Assembly (NCBI RefSeq): GCF_016219575.1
Contig: NZ_JACRMG010000035.1
Span: 62,001-126,000 of the forward strand
Source of the DNA: Bradyrhizobium sp.
GTDB lineage: Bacteria > Pseudomonadota > Alphaproteobacteria > Rhizobiales > Xanthobacteraceae
Length of the DNA: 64,000 bases
Direction of reading: 5' to 3'
Shown: in pieces, positions 1-7,585 of the stretch
Position numbering within the stretch: position 1 is the stretch's first letter
How the letters are laid out: every line of letters begins with the position of its first letter
Notes under the pieces: generated by a model
Told to the model about the DNA's origin: nothing
What the model saw: the letters and a program-made list of their open reading frames with translations, nothing else
The model's database searches: none
Position numbers and translations under genes: made by a program

Positions 1-398
1 AAGCGATCGCCGACGGCGGCCGCTGCACCTGGTTCCTCACGCCAGCCAATCCGGTGACGGCGCGCAAGCGCTGGATCGCCGGATCGCTGGAGCCAAAGGG
101 CACGCTGACCATCGATGCCGGCGCCGTCAGCGCGCTGCGTGCGGGAAAAAGCCTGCTGCCGGCCGGCGTGATCCGGGTCGACGGTGCATTCGCCCGCGGC
201 GATGCCGTGATCGTGCGCGGCCCCGACACCCACGAGATCGGCCGTGGCCTCGTCGCCTATGACGCCGAGGATGCCGAGAAGATCAAGGGCCGCTCGTCGA
301 AGGACGCCGCCATGATCCTCGGCATCAGTGGCCGGTCGGAAATGATCCACCGCGATGACCTGGTGGTGGGCGGGTCGCGACAGTCCGAGCGGGAGTGA
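1..398 (+). CDS. proB: Glutamate 5-kinase, C-terminal part (partial)
   Basis: This is the 3' end of a gene that starts before the window; the reading frame is open from base 3. Glutamate 5-kinase phosphorylates L-glutamate in the first step of proline synthesis. What is visible is the end of the kinase domain (TWFLTPANPVTARKRWIAG) followed by a PUA domain with GTLTIDAGAVSALRAGKSLLPAG and the closing GRSSKDAAMILGISG. The C-terminal PUA domain is typical of proteobacterial ProB. The next pathway gene, proA, lies 1.1 kb downstream instead of directly after it, with accessory sequence between. The last 65 or so bases are partly repeated at 966-1034. Identification is firm although the catalytic half is outside the window. 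Confidence 0.93.
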   Translation, partial: AIADGGRCTWFLTPANPVTARKRWIAGSLEPKGTLTIDAGAVSALRAGKSLLPAGVIRVDGAFARGDAVIVRGPDTHEIGRGLVAYDAEDAEKIKGRSSKDAAMILGISGRSEMIHRDDLVVGGSRQSERE

Positions 399-411
399 GC
401 GCCGGATCGCG
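345..411 (+). repeat. Direct repeat, copy 1: 3' end of proB
   Basis: The last codons of proB and the bases just after its stop recur, diverged, at 966-1034. Both copies encode the peptide IHRDDLV and both end in tgagcgccggat. Copy 1 is the functional one because it completes the ProB reading frame. Confidence 0.75.
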
Positions 412-528
412 ATGGTTCCAACGTGTGTTTCCGCGCACGAAGGCTTGATGTGAATCATCTCCCGGCTCCGAGACGACCTCTATTGTTGCACGCCGACTCC
501 CGGCATGGATGCCATTGGAGGCTTCGTC

Positions 529-891
529 ATGAACAGGCAGTTGCTCGCGACGCTATTTGGCTGCGTAGCCCTGCTCCTCGCCACGGCAGCTGACGCAAGC
601 TCCTTGTTCGACGGCTCGTGGAACATCACCTTTGTCACCCAAAGGGGAGACTGCGATCCGGCGTACAGGTACTCGGTCAACATAGAGAACGGGGTGATCA
701 CGTCGCCCGCCGTCGCCACATTCAGAGGCACTGTCTCGAGTTCGGGGGCGGTGCGTGCGTCCGTTACCGTGCAGGACAGGAAGGCGTCCGGGTCCGGGAC
801 GCTGACGCGTTCGCTAGGCCGAGGGACCTGGACTGGCTTTTCCGGCGAACAGCGCTGCGGCGGATCGTGGACCGCGGAGCGAGCCTGGTAG
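529..891 (+). CDS. Small secreted protein of unknown function
   Basis: A 120-residue protein with an N-terminal signal peptide (MNRQLLATLFGCVALLLATAADA, cleavage probably after ADA). The mature part contains SSLFDGSWNITFVTQRGDC, a serine/glycine-rich middle and a closing GGSWTAE. Two cysteines (in GDCDP and QRCGG) could form a disulfide in the periplasm. The start is set at 529 because GGAGG at 517-521 sits 7 bases before that ATG; an in-frame ATG at 505 has no such site. The fold looks like a small beta-rich domain. I recall similar proteins being common in Bradyrhizobium, but I cannot assign a function. It lies between two copies of the proB 3' end, so it probably entered this locus by insertion or duplication. 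Confidence 0.7.
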   Translation: MNRQLLATLFGCVALLLATAADASSLFDGSWNITFVTQRGDCDPAYRYSVNIENGVITSPAVATFRGTVSSSGAVRASVTVQDRKASGSGTLTRSLGRGTWTGFSGEQRCGGSWTAERAW

Positions 892-965
892 TTTTGCCGG
901 TTCTCGGGAGGACCGGAAGCGGCCCCGCCTGATGGGACTGCGCCCAGTTCTGGAGCGACCTGGAT

Positions 966-1034
966 GGCCGAGAATATCCACCGGGATGACTTGGTGGCGG
1001 GCGCGGCAGTTCGAGCGGGATTGAGCGCCGGATG
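966..1034 (+). repeat. Direct repeat, copy 2: diverged remnant of proB 3' end
   Basis: This stretch matches 345-411 over about 65 bases with scattered substitutions and a small deletion. In frame it reads AENIHRDDLVAGAAVRAG, compared with EMIHRDDLVVGGSRQSE in ProB. It has no start or domain of its own and is best read as a pseudogene scar left by the event that placed the 529-891 gene here. Confidence 0.75.
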
Positions 1035-1048
1035 GCCGTTTGCGAAAC

Positions 1049-1327
1049 CTATTTGGCACGCTTCAGCGCGGCCAGTCGTTGCCGTCCCCGCGCCTTGACC
1101 GCCTCAATCATTTCCTTGATGTCGGCATCTTCCGCCGGCCCGCTGTCAAAACCCTTCTGGATTTCCTCACGCAACGCTTCGAGCTTGACCTTGCGGCGCT
1201 CCTCGCGTTCTTCGACAAGCCGAAGCCCCTCGCGAATGATCTCGCTCGCGGTGGCGTAGCGGCCGTCCTCGATCAGGCCGTGGATCATGTCCTCGAAATG
1301 CTTGCCGATGCTGTAGCTTGTGGCCAT
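1049..1327 (-). CDS. ParD/CopG-type antitoxin (orphan)
   Basis: A 92-residue protein beginning MATSYSIGKHFEDMIHGLIE. The N-terminal third is the ribbon-helix-helix DNA-binding part of the ParD family (GRYATASEIIREGLRLVEERE), and the highly charged C-terminal part would wrap the toxin. ParD proteins neutralise ParE-type gyrase poisons and repress their own promoter. The start at 1327 is the one that gives a canonical ParD N-terminus; the frame stays open further upstream. No ParE-like partner follows on the minus strand: the next frame (814-1059) is arginine-rich and unlike ParE. The antitoxin therefore appears solitary, or its partner has been lost. TGATAT repeats upstream may be its operator. 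Confidence 0.82.
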   Translation of the reverse strand: MATSYSIGKHFEDMIHGLIEDGRYATASEIIREGLRLVEEREERRKVKLEALREEIQKGFDSGPAEDADIKEMIEAVKARGRQRLAALKRAK

Positions 1328-1342
1328 GGCTGCTCGTCCCAA

Positions 1343-1369
1343 ATATCGATCTATGATATTTATTGATAT
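1343..1369 (-). promoter_or_regulatory. Candidate autoregulatory operator of the ParD-type antitoxin
   Basis: Just upstream of the antitoxin start are two TGATAT motifs (1354-1359 and 1364-1369) spaced exactly 10 bases apart, preceded by ATATCGAT (1343-1350). The stretch is AT-rich within a GC-rich genome. Ribbon-helix-helix antitoxins typically bind such helically phased repeats. The assignment is inferred from position and spacing only. Confidence 0.4.
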
Positions 1370-1498
1370 CGGATCGATCCGCAAGCGCGCCCGCTCCTGA
1401 TTTGATCGGCCATTGGCCGACCTCGCAAAATCTGCCTCCCGCCCGGCTGCCATGCCGGCTCCGCGCCTCGCAAACCCCCGATTTCCGTGCTAGGAGAA

Positions 1499-1515
1499 GG
1501 CCTTAACTGAAGGCC
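1499..1515 (+). other. Perfect inverted repeat just upstream of proA
   Basis: GGCCTT and AAGGCC flank the 5-base spacer aactg, ending 22 bases before the proA start codon. It could form a small hairpin in the leader or be a protein-binding site. It has no T-run, so it is not a terminator. Confidence 0.35.
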
Positions 1516-1537
1516 AAAGACCACTACAAAGACCACC

Positions 1538-2830
1538 ATGACGACCGCCCTGAAAGCCATCGACGGCTCTGCCGATCTGCCCGCCCTCATGACCGAGCTC
1601 GCCAAGGGCGCCCGTGCGGCTGCGCGGGTGCTGGCGCTGGCGTCGCCGGACCAGAAGAACCGGGCACTCGAAGCCATCGAGCGGGCGATCCGCAGCCATG
1701 CAGCTAAGATTCTGGCGGCCAATGCCGAGGATGTCGCCGAGGTGAAGGCGGGCGGCGCGACCTCGGCCTTCATCGACCGGCTGACGCTGACGCAGGCGCG
1801 CGTCGAGGCGATGGCCGATGGCGTCGCCATCGTGCGCGGCATCGCCGATCCCGTCGGCGCGATCACCGAAAGCTGGCAGCGGCCGAACGGCATGACCATC
1901 GAGCGCGTGCGGGTGCCGCTCGGCGTGATCGGCGTGATCTTCGAGAGCCGCCCCAATGTCGCAGCCGATGCCGGCGTGCTGTGCCTGAAGTCCGGCAATG
2001 CCGTGATCCTGCGCGGCGGCTCCGACAGTTTCCGCTCCTGCCGAGCCATCCATGAGTGCCTGGTGCAGGGCCTGCGCGAAGCGGGCCTGCCGGAAGCAGC
2101 GATCACGCTGGTGCCGACGCGAGACCGCGCCGCCGTCGGCCTGATGCTGTCGGGCCTGAATGGCGGCATCGACGTCATCGTGCCGCGCGGGGGAAAAAGC
2201 CTCGTCGCGCGCGTCGAAGCCGAAGCGCGCGTGCCTGTGTTCGCGCATCTCGAAGGCGTCAACCACGTCTATATCGACAAGTCCGCCAATCCCGAGATGG
2301 CGAAGTCGATCGTGCTGAACGCCAAGATGCGGCGGACCGGCGTCTGTGGTGCAGCCGAAACGCTGCTGGTGGATCGCGCAGCGGCAGCGACCAACCTGAA
2401 GCCGCTGGTGAGCATGCTGATCGATGTCGGCTGCGAGGTGCGGGGCGATGCCGCCGTGCGCGAGGCCGATGCGCGGGTGAAGCCGGCGTCCGACGAGGAC
2501 TGGGACACCGAATATCTCGACGCGGTCATCGCCGCGCGCGTGGTCGACGGCGTGACCGAGGCGATCGCGCATATCCACAATCACGGCTCGCACCACACCG
2601 ATGCGATCGTGGCCGAGGATCAGGCTGCCGCGCAGAAATTCCTCAACGAGGTCGATTCCGCGATCGTGCTGCATAACGCCTCGACGCAGTTCGCCGATGG
2701 CGGCGAGTTCGGCTTCGGCGCCGAGATCGGGATTGCCACCGGCAAATTCCACGCGCGCGGCCCCGTCGGCGCCGAGCAGCTGACTACCTTCAAATATCGC
2801 GTGCACGGCACCGGGCAGACGCGGCCGTGA
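1538..2830 (+). CDS. proA: Gamma-glutamyl phosphate reductase
   Basis: A 430-residue enzyme of the aldehyde dehydrogenase superfamily. It reduces gamma-glutamyl phosphate with NADPH to glutamate semialdehyde, the second step of proline synthesis. The catalytic cysteine is C270 in MRRTGVCGAAETLLV. Other family signatures are PLGVIGVIFESRPNV, LKSGNAVILRGG and HNHGSHHTDAI. The length matches the family. It begins about 1.1 kb after proB and is followed closely by nadD, the usual alphaproteobacterial order apart from the accessory insert upstream. It acts in the cytoplasm. Confidence 0.97.
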   Translation: MTTALKAIDGSADLPALMTELAKGARAAARVLALASPDQKNRALEAIERAIRSHAAKILAANAEDVAEVKAGGATSAFIDRLTLTQARVEAMADGVAIVRGIADPVGAITESWQRPNGMTIERVRVPLGVIGVIFESRPNVAADAGVLCLKSGNAVILRGGSDSFRSCRAIHECLVQGLREAGLPEAAITLVPTRDRAAVGLMLSGLNGGIDVIVPRGGKSLVARVEAEARVPVFAHLEGVNHVYIDKSANPEMAKSIVLNAKMRRTGVCGAAETLLVDRAAAATNLKPLVSMLIDVGCEVRGDAAVREADARVKPASDEDWDTEYLDAVIAARVVDGVTEAIAHIHNHGSHHTDAIVAEDQAAAQKFLNEVDSAIVLHNASTQFADGGEFGFGAEIGIATGKFHARGPVGAEQLTTFKYRVHGTGQTRP

Positions 2831-2852
2831 CCCGCCTTGCGGAAACATCGCG

Positions 2853-3506
2853 TTGAAGCCGGTCGCTGTCGCCTCTCCCACCGCCGCCCAAGCCATCCCG
2901 CTCCACGCCAACGGCATGCGCATTGGCCTGCTCGGCGGCTCCTTCAATCCGCCGCATGCGGCGCATCGGGCCATCAGCCTGTTCGCGCTGAAGCGGCTGA
3001 AGCTCGACAGGGTGTGGTGGCTGCTCAGCCCCGGCAATCCACTGAAGAGCCACAGCGGACTGCACGCGCTCGCCGAGCGGGCGCAGGCTGCACGGGATGT
3101 TGCCGAGGATCCGCGCATCGACATCAGCTGTCTCGAAGCTGTCATCGGCACCCGCTACACTGTGGATACGATCACGCATTTGCGCCGCCGCGTCTCCGGC
3201 GTGCGCTTCGTATGGATCATGGGCGCCGACAATCTCGCGCAGTTCCATCGCTGGAAGGACTGGCGGCGCATCGCCGCCGAGGTGCCGATTGCCGTGATCG
3301 ACCGTCCGCCACAGAGTTTTCGTGCGCTGGCTGCTCCGGCAGCGCAGGCCCTGGCGCGCTATCGTCTGCCCGAGAATCAGGCGGCACGCCTGCCGGATCA
3401 GCGCGCGCCTGCCTGGGTCTTCCTCACCGGGATGAAACTCGAAATGTCCTCGACCGGGCTCAGGAACCCGGACGGGAGCTGGCGGATAAATAAGCAACAC
3501 TCCTGA
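2853..3506 (+). CDS. nadD: Nicotinate-nucleotide adenylyltransferase
   Basis: A 217-residue enzyme that joins nicotinate mononucleotide and ATP to make deamido-NAD. The nucleotidyltransferase signature GLLGGSFNPPHAAH contains the HxGH-like motif in the form HAAH. LLSPGNPLK, WIMGADNLAQFHRWKDW and the C-terminal SSTGLRN also match NadD. The start is uncertain: TTG at 2853 has GGAAA upstream, while ATG at 2916 gives the compact MRIGLLGGSF start seen in many relatives. It lies 22 bases after proA and upstream of rsfS, a pairing conserved across bacteria. Confidence 0.95.
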   Translation: MKPVAVASPTAAQAIPLHANGMRIGLLGGSFNPPHAAHRAISLFALKRLKLDRVWWLLSPGNPLKSHSGLHALAERAQAARDVAEDPRIDISCLEAVIGTRYTVDTITHLRRRVSGVRFVWIMGADNLAQFHRWKDWRRIAAEVPIAVIDRPPQSFRALAAPAAQALARYRLPENQAARLPDQRAPAWVFLTGMKLEMSSTGLRNPDGSWRINKQHS

Positions 3507-3632
3507 GTGTCATGCGGTGGTTACTGGAATATTGAAACCATTAACCCCACATGCGTAGTATGGTCGGCGTGCGGTCAAGGATTCGGCCGCGCGCGATACA
3601 GTGAAAGGAAATGGTCCCTGGCCACACCTGTA

Positions 3633-4067
3633 TTGTCCAAGTCGGTTTTACCAAAAGGTCTGAAGACGGGTTCAAAGACCGCGCGTAAGACACCGACCCA
3701 AGCTGCGGCCTTGAAGGCGCAAAGCGACGCCGACAAGACGCTGAATATGATCCTCTCCCGCCTCGACGACATGAAAGCGGAAGAGACGGTCACCATCGAC
3801 CTTCGCGGCAAATCTGCATATTCCGACTACATGGTCGTCACCTCGGGCCGGGCCAACCGGCACGTCGGCGCGATCGCGGAAAATGTCACGAAAGCCCTGA
3901 AGGAAACCGGAATCAAGAACATCCACGTCGAGGGCATGCCCAACTGCGACTGGGTGCTGATCGATTCCGGCGACGTGATCGTGCACGTATTCAGGCCGGA
4001 GGTTCGCGAATTCTACAACCTGGAAAGGTTGTGGACGCAGAATCCGGCGGCGGCGAAGGCGATCTAG
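3633..4067 (+). CDS. rsfS: Ribosomal silencing factor RsfS
   Basis: RsfS binds ribosomal protein L14 and keeps the 50S and 30S subunits apart when nutrients are short. The core begins at LNMILSRLDDMKAEETVTID and continues with YMVVTSGRANRHVGAIAE, NCDWVLIDSGDVIVHVF and REFYNLERLW, all family hallmarks. The frame is open back to 3507, but the extra N-terminus there is unlike RsfS. TTG at 3633 is a reasonable start, and CTG at 3618 has AGGA before it, so the N-terminus is unsettled. It sits between nadD and rlmH in the conserved nadD-rsfS-rlmH order. Confidence 0.92.
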   Translation: MSKSVLPKGLKTGSKTARKTPTQAAALKAQSDADKTLNMILSRLDDMKAEETVTIDLRGKSAYSDYMVVTSGRANRHVGAIAENVTKALKETGIKNIHVEGMPNCDWVLIDSGDVIVHVFRPEVREFYNLERLWTQNPAAAKAI

Positions 4068-4180
4068 CAGGTCGAGCCGATGCGAATCGGCTGACGCGCA
4101 TGTACGTTGTACTGCGCACCTGTCGGTGTGCAGGAAAACGCCTCGCATGCGCCAGGGATCTTTGTGCGCCAAGGTTCTTC

Positions 4181-4663
4181 ATGCGCCTCCTCGTCATCGC
4201 TGTCGGCCGGCTGAAGCAGGGTCCCGAACGGGAGCTAACGAACCGCTATCGCGGGCGCTTCGACGATATCGGCCGCAAGCTCGGCTTTCGCGGCGGCGTC
4301 GAGATTCATGAAATTGCGGAAAGCCGCGCCCGCGACGCCGCGACCCGGATGGCCGAGGAAGCGGCCGCCATCGCGGCGCTTTTCCCGGAGAAATACGGGC
4401 TGGTGGCGCTGGACGAGCGCGGCAAGAGCATCGATAGCGCCGCCTTTGCCACCCATCTCGGCCGTTTCCGGGATGCCGCGACGGATATAATTTTCGTCAT
4501 CGGCGGCGCGGACGGACTTTCGCCGGAATTGCGGGGCAAGGCTGGACTCACGATCGCGTTCGGTGCCGCGACCTGGCCGCACCAGATGGTCCGCGTGATG
4601 CTCCTGGAACAGATTTATCGGGCCGCAACGATCCTCGCCGGCCATCCCTATCACCGCGCCTAG
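4181..4663 (+). CDS. rlmH: 23S rRNA (pseudouridine1915-N3)-methyltransferase
   Basis: A 160-residue SPOUT-family methyltransferase that modifies pseudouridine 1915 in helix 69 of 23S rRNA, using S-adenosylmethionine. The start MRLLVIAVGRLKQGPE follows AAGG at good distance, and the length is standard. The cofactor-binding knot is visible as FVIGGADGLS, and the C-terminus MLLEQIYRAATILAGHPYHRA is characteristic. It directly follows rsfS, another ribosome factor, and precedes the envC-like gene by 16 bases. Confidence 0.95.
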   Translation: MRLLVIAVGRLKQGPERELTNRYRGRFDDIGRKLGFRGGVEIHEIAESRARDAATRMAEEAAAIAALFPEKYGLVALDERGKSIDSAAFATHLGRFRDAATDIIFVIGGADGLSPELRGKAGLTIAFGAATWPHQMVRVMLLEQIYRAATILAGHPYHRA

Positions 4664-4679
4664 GCGCGAAACGGAAACG

Positions 4680-6056
4680 ATGCAGTCAGCGCGGGACGGA
4701 GATCTCATCGCGGCGGCCGCCGAAAGCGGCCAGCGATCGTCCGTTGCCGTCGCTCCCTCGCTTGCCCTGCTCTCGCTTGCGCTGCTCTCCGCCGGTGTCG
4801 CCCTGCCGGTTGCCGCGCAGACGGCGCCGCCCGCCGCGATCTCTGCCGACGCCATCAAGCAGCGCGAGCAGGAGCTGGAGGCCGCGCGCATCGAGCAGAA
4901 GAACGCCGCCGAACTCAGGCAGAAGCTGCAGGCCGAGATCGCCGCGATCGGGCAGGACCGCAGCAAGTTCTCCCAGCAGCTGATCGATACCGCCACGAAA
5001 GTGCGCAGCATCGAAAACAATATCGCCGATGCCGAATCGCGGCTGCGGCCGCTCGACAGCCGCGAGGCGCAGATCCGCGCCTCGCTGGACTCCCGACGTT
5101 CGGAGATCGTCGAGGTGCTGGCCGCGCTGCAACGCGCCGGACGGCGCACGCCGCCGGCGTTGCTGGTGCGTCCCGAGGATGCGCTGCAATCGCTGCGCAC
5201 CGCGATGCTGCTCGGCGCCGTGGTGCCGGAACTGCGTGGGCGCGCGGAGAAGCTGGCGGTGGACCTCGGCGAACTGGTCGCGCTGCGCAAGCAGATCGCC
5301 ACCGAACGCGACAAGCTCGCGATCGATCGCGACCGGCTGAAGGAGGACCACGTCAAATTGGGCGCGCTGGTCGACGAGCGCCAGCGCAAGCAGGCCGCCG
5401 TCGAGAAGGACATGGAGGCCGAAGGCAGCCGCGCGGTAGCGCTGTCGAAGCAGGTCGACAGCCTGCAGGGCCTGATCGCCAGGATGGAGCAGGACCTCAA
5501 AACGGCCGCAAAAGCGGCCGCTGCGGCAACCATGCAGGGCACCCCTGCGCTGGTGAACGGAAAGCCCAATCCGGCCCTTTTCAAGGACCCATCGCGGCAG
5601 AGCCCGGCGATCGCCTTTGCCTCCGCCAAGGGACTATTCGCTTACCCGGTTAATGGCCCCAAGATTCGCGATTTTGGCGGTTCCGACGGCGCCGGCGGCG
5701 TAGAAAAAGGCATTTCTTTGGCAACGCGGGCCGGGGCGCAGGTCACAACCCCGTGCGATGGCTGGGTTGTGTATGCCGGCCCCTTCCGCAGCTACGGTCA
5801 ACTCTTGATCCTCAATGCCGGGGGCGGGTATCATGTCCTGATCGCCGGGATGGAGCGCATTTCGGTAAACATCGGCCAGTTTGTGCTTACGGGGGAGCCG
5901 GTCGCGACCATGGGAAAAACCTCCCAGGTAGCGTCCATTCTCGCCACCAACACGGCGAGCCAGCCCGTGCTCTATGTCGAGTTCCGTAAGGACGGCACTC
6001 CAATCGACCCAGGCCCATGGTGGGCCGCAAATGAAGGCGAAAAGGTTCGCGGATGA
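4680..6056 (+). CDS. EnvC-like murein hydrolase activator with degenerate M23 domain
   Basis: A 458-residue exported protein. A hydrophobic segment near residues 24-45 (SLALLSLALLSAGVALPVAA) ends in a signal-peptide-like AQT. Long coiled coils fill roughly residues 55-280, and a LytM/M23 domain occupies the C-terminus (about 330-450). The zinc ligands of active M23 peptidases are not evident: the usual HxxxD segment is GGVEKGISLATRAG and the HxH motif is YHVLIAG. That is the pattern of EnvC, which activates amidases at the division site rather than cutting peptidoglycan itself. It overlaps ctpA by 4 bases (ATGA), so the two are probably translated together. Confidence 0.88.
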   Translation: MQSARDGDLIAAAAESGQRSSVAVAPSLALLSLALLSAGVALPVAAQTAPPAAISADAIKQREQELEAARIEQKNAAELRQKLQAEIAAIGQDRSKFSQQLIDTATKVRSIENNIADAESRLRPLDSREAQIRASLDSRRSEIVEVLAALQRAGRRTPPALLVRPEDALQSLRTAMLLGAVVPELRGRAEKLAVDLGELVALRKQIATERDKLAIDRDRLKEDHVKLGALVDERQRKQAAVEKDMEAEGSRAVALSKQVDSLQGLIARMEQDLKTAAKAAAAATMQGTPALVNGKPNPALFKDPSRQSPAIAFASAKGLFAYPVNGPKIRDFGGSDGAGGVEKGISLATRAGAQVTTPCDGWVVYAGPFRSYGQLLILNAGGGYHVLIAGMERISVNIGQFVLTGEPVATMGKTSQVASILATNTASQPVLYVEFRKDGTPIDPGPWWAANEGEKVRG

Positions 6057-7396
6057 TGCGCAAGACCTCTGTAATCCTCCTCAGCGCCGCAACCGGCGCG
6101 GCCCTCACCCTGATGGTCACGCAGCCGCGTGCCGTGCTGATGGGTTCGAGCGCGCGGGCCGCGACCTCCGACACCTACCGCCAGCTCAACCTGTTCGGCG
6201 ACGTGTTCGAGCGCGTGCGCAGCGACTATGTCGAGAAGCCCGACGACAGCAAGCTGGTGGAATCCGCCATCAGCGGCATGCTGGCCGGCCTCGATCCGCA
6301 TTCCAGCTACATGGACGCCAAGAGCTTCCGCGACATGCAGGTGCAGACCCGCGGCGAGTTCGGCGGCCTCGGCATCGAAGTCACCATGGAAGACGGCCTG
6401 ATCAAGGTGGTCTCGCCGATCGACGACACGCCGGCGTCCAAGGCCGGCATCATGGCCAACGACATCATCACCCAGCTCGATGACGAGCAGGTGCAGGGCC
6501 TGACCCTGAACCAGGCCGTCGAGAAGATGCGCGGGCCCGTCAACACCAAGATCCGGCTGAAGATCATCCGCAAGGGCCAGGACAATCCGATCGAAGTCAC
6601 CTTGGTGCGCGACAACATCCGCGTCCGCTCGGTGCGCGCCCGCGTCGAGCAGGACGACATCGCCTATATTCGCATCACGACGTTCAACGAGCAGACCACC
6701 GAAGGCCTGAAGCGCGAGATCAACAATCTCTCCAACCAGATCGGCGCCGACAAGCTGAAGGGCTTCATCATCGACATGCGTAACAACCCGGGCGGTTTGC
6801 TCGAGGAAGCCGTGACCGTTTCCGACGCGTTCCTGGAGCGTGGCGAGATCGTCTCCACCCGCGGCCGCAATGCCGAGGAAACGCAGCGCCGCGCCGCGCA
6901 TGCCGGCGACCTCACCAAGGGCAAGCCTGTGATCGTGCTGATCAACGGCGGCTCGGCCTCGGCGTCGGAAATCGTCGCCGGCGCGCTGCAGGACCACAAG
7001 CGCGCGACGCTGATCGGCACGCGCTCGTTCGGCAAGGGCTCGGTGCAGACCATCATCCCGCTCGGCAGCGGCAACGGCGCGCTGCGGCTCACCACCGCGC
7101 GCTATTACACGCCGTCGGGCAAGTCGATCCAGGCCAAGGGCATCGTGCCCGACATCGAGGTGCTGCAGGACGTGCCGGACGAGCTGAAGGCGCGCACCGA
7201 CACCAAGGGCGAGGCCTCGCTGCGCGGCCACCTGAAGAACGACGGCGACGAGAAGACCGGCTCGCAGTCCTACGTTCCGCCGGACGCCAAGGACGACAAG
7301 GCGCTGAAGACCGCGGCCGACCTGCTGCACGGCATCAAGGCCACCGCCACGGGACCGACGACGACCGACAAGCCCGCGACCAAGGCCGCGAACTGA
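6053..7396 (+). CDS. ctpA: C-terminal processing peptidase, S41 family
   Basis: A 447-residue periplasmic serine protease with an N-terminal signal sequence (ILLSAATGAALTLMV). A PDZ domain near residues 95-180 includes FGGLGIEVTMEDGLIKVVSP. The S41 catalytic domain carries the nucleophile in NGGSASASEIVAGALQDH and the lysine in RSFGKGSVQT. Family members trim the C-termini of exported proteins and control cell-wall hydrolases. Coupling to the EnvC-like gene by a 4-base overlap suggests a shared role in envelope remodelling. The C-terminal tail (about residues 385-447) is lysine-rich and low in complexity. A strong terminator follows. Confidence 0.95.
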   Translation: MMRKTSVILLSAATGAALTLMVTQPRAVLMGSSARAATSDTYRQLNLFGDVFERVRSDYVEKPDDSKLVESAISGMLAGLDPHSSYMDAKSFRDMQVQTRGEFGGLGIEVTMEDGLIKVVSPIDDTPASKAGIMANDIITQLDDEQVQGLTLNQAVEKMRGPVNTKIRLKIIRKGQDNPIEVTLVRDNIRVRSVRARVEQDDIAYIRITTFNEQTTEGLKREINNLSNQIGADKLKGFIIDMRNNPGGLLEEAVTVSDAFLERGEIVSTRGRNAEETQRRAAHAGDLTKGKPVIVLINGGSASASEIVAGALQDHKRATLIGTRSFGKGSVQTIIPLGSGNGALRLTTARYYTPSGKSIQAKGIVPDIEVLQDVPDELKARTDTKGEASLRGHLKNDGDEKTGSQSYVPPDAKDDKALKTAADLLHGIKATATGPTTTDKPATKAAN

Positions 7397-7418
7397 AGCG
7401 CGCTGCAAGACATTTGTA

Positions 7419-7445
7419 AAAGGGCGGCCTCCGGGCCGCCCTTTT
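7419..7445 (+). terminator. Rho-independent terminator after ctpA
   Basis: An 11-bp stem (AAAGGGCGGCC paired with GGCCGCCCTTT) with loop tccg runs into a T-run. It ends the upstream plus-strand transcript. Confidence 0.9.
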
Positions 7446-7448
7446 TGC

Positions 7449-7499
7449 TGGGCGCATGATCCCATCGGAAAACCGGGAGCCCCGTTTTCGGGGTCATGC
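7449..7499 (+). repeat. Dispersed palindromic repeat (family H)
   Basis: GCATGATCCC, a GAAAACCGGG core and CCCCGTTTTCGGGGTCATGCC form an imperfect inverted repeat. Related pieces occur at 21,707-21,755 and 42,343-42,377. Short elements of this kind are scattered through Bradyrhizobium intergenic regions. Confidence 0.55.
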
Positions 7500-7585
7500 C
7501 CGCCAGGTCCGGCCCCGTCCGCCGCGGAAGCGCCGCGATTCGGGCCTGCCGTGGTATCTTCGCGGGCGGTGATTCGGGGAGATTT

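Noticed and set aside
814..1059. Possible ParE toxin downstream of the antitoxin
   Set aside because: The translated frame is Arg/Ser/Pro-rich and has no ParE-like helix or C-terminal strand; it also overlaps the proB remnant.
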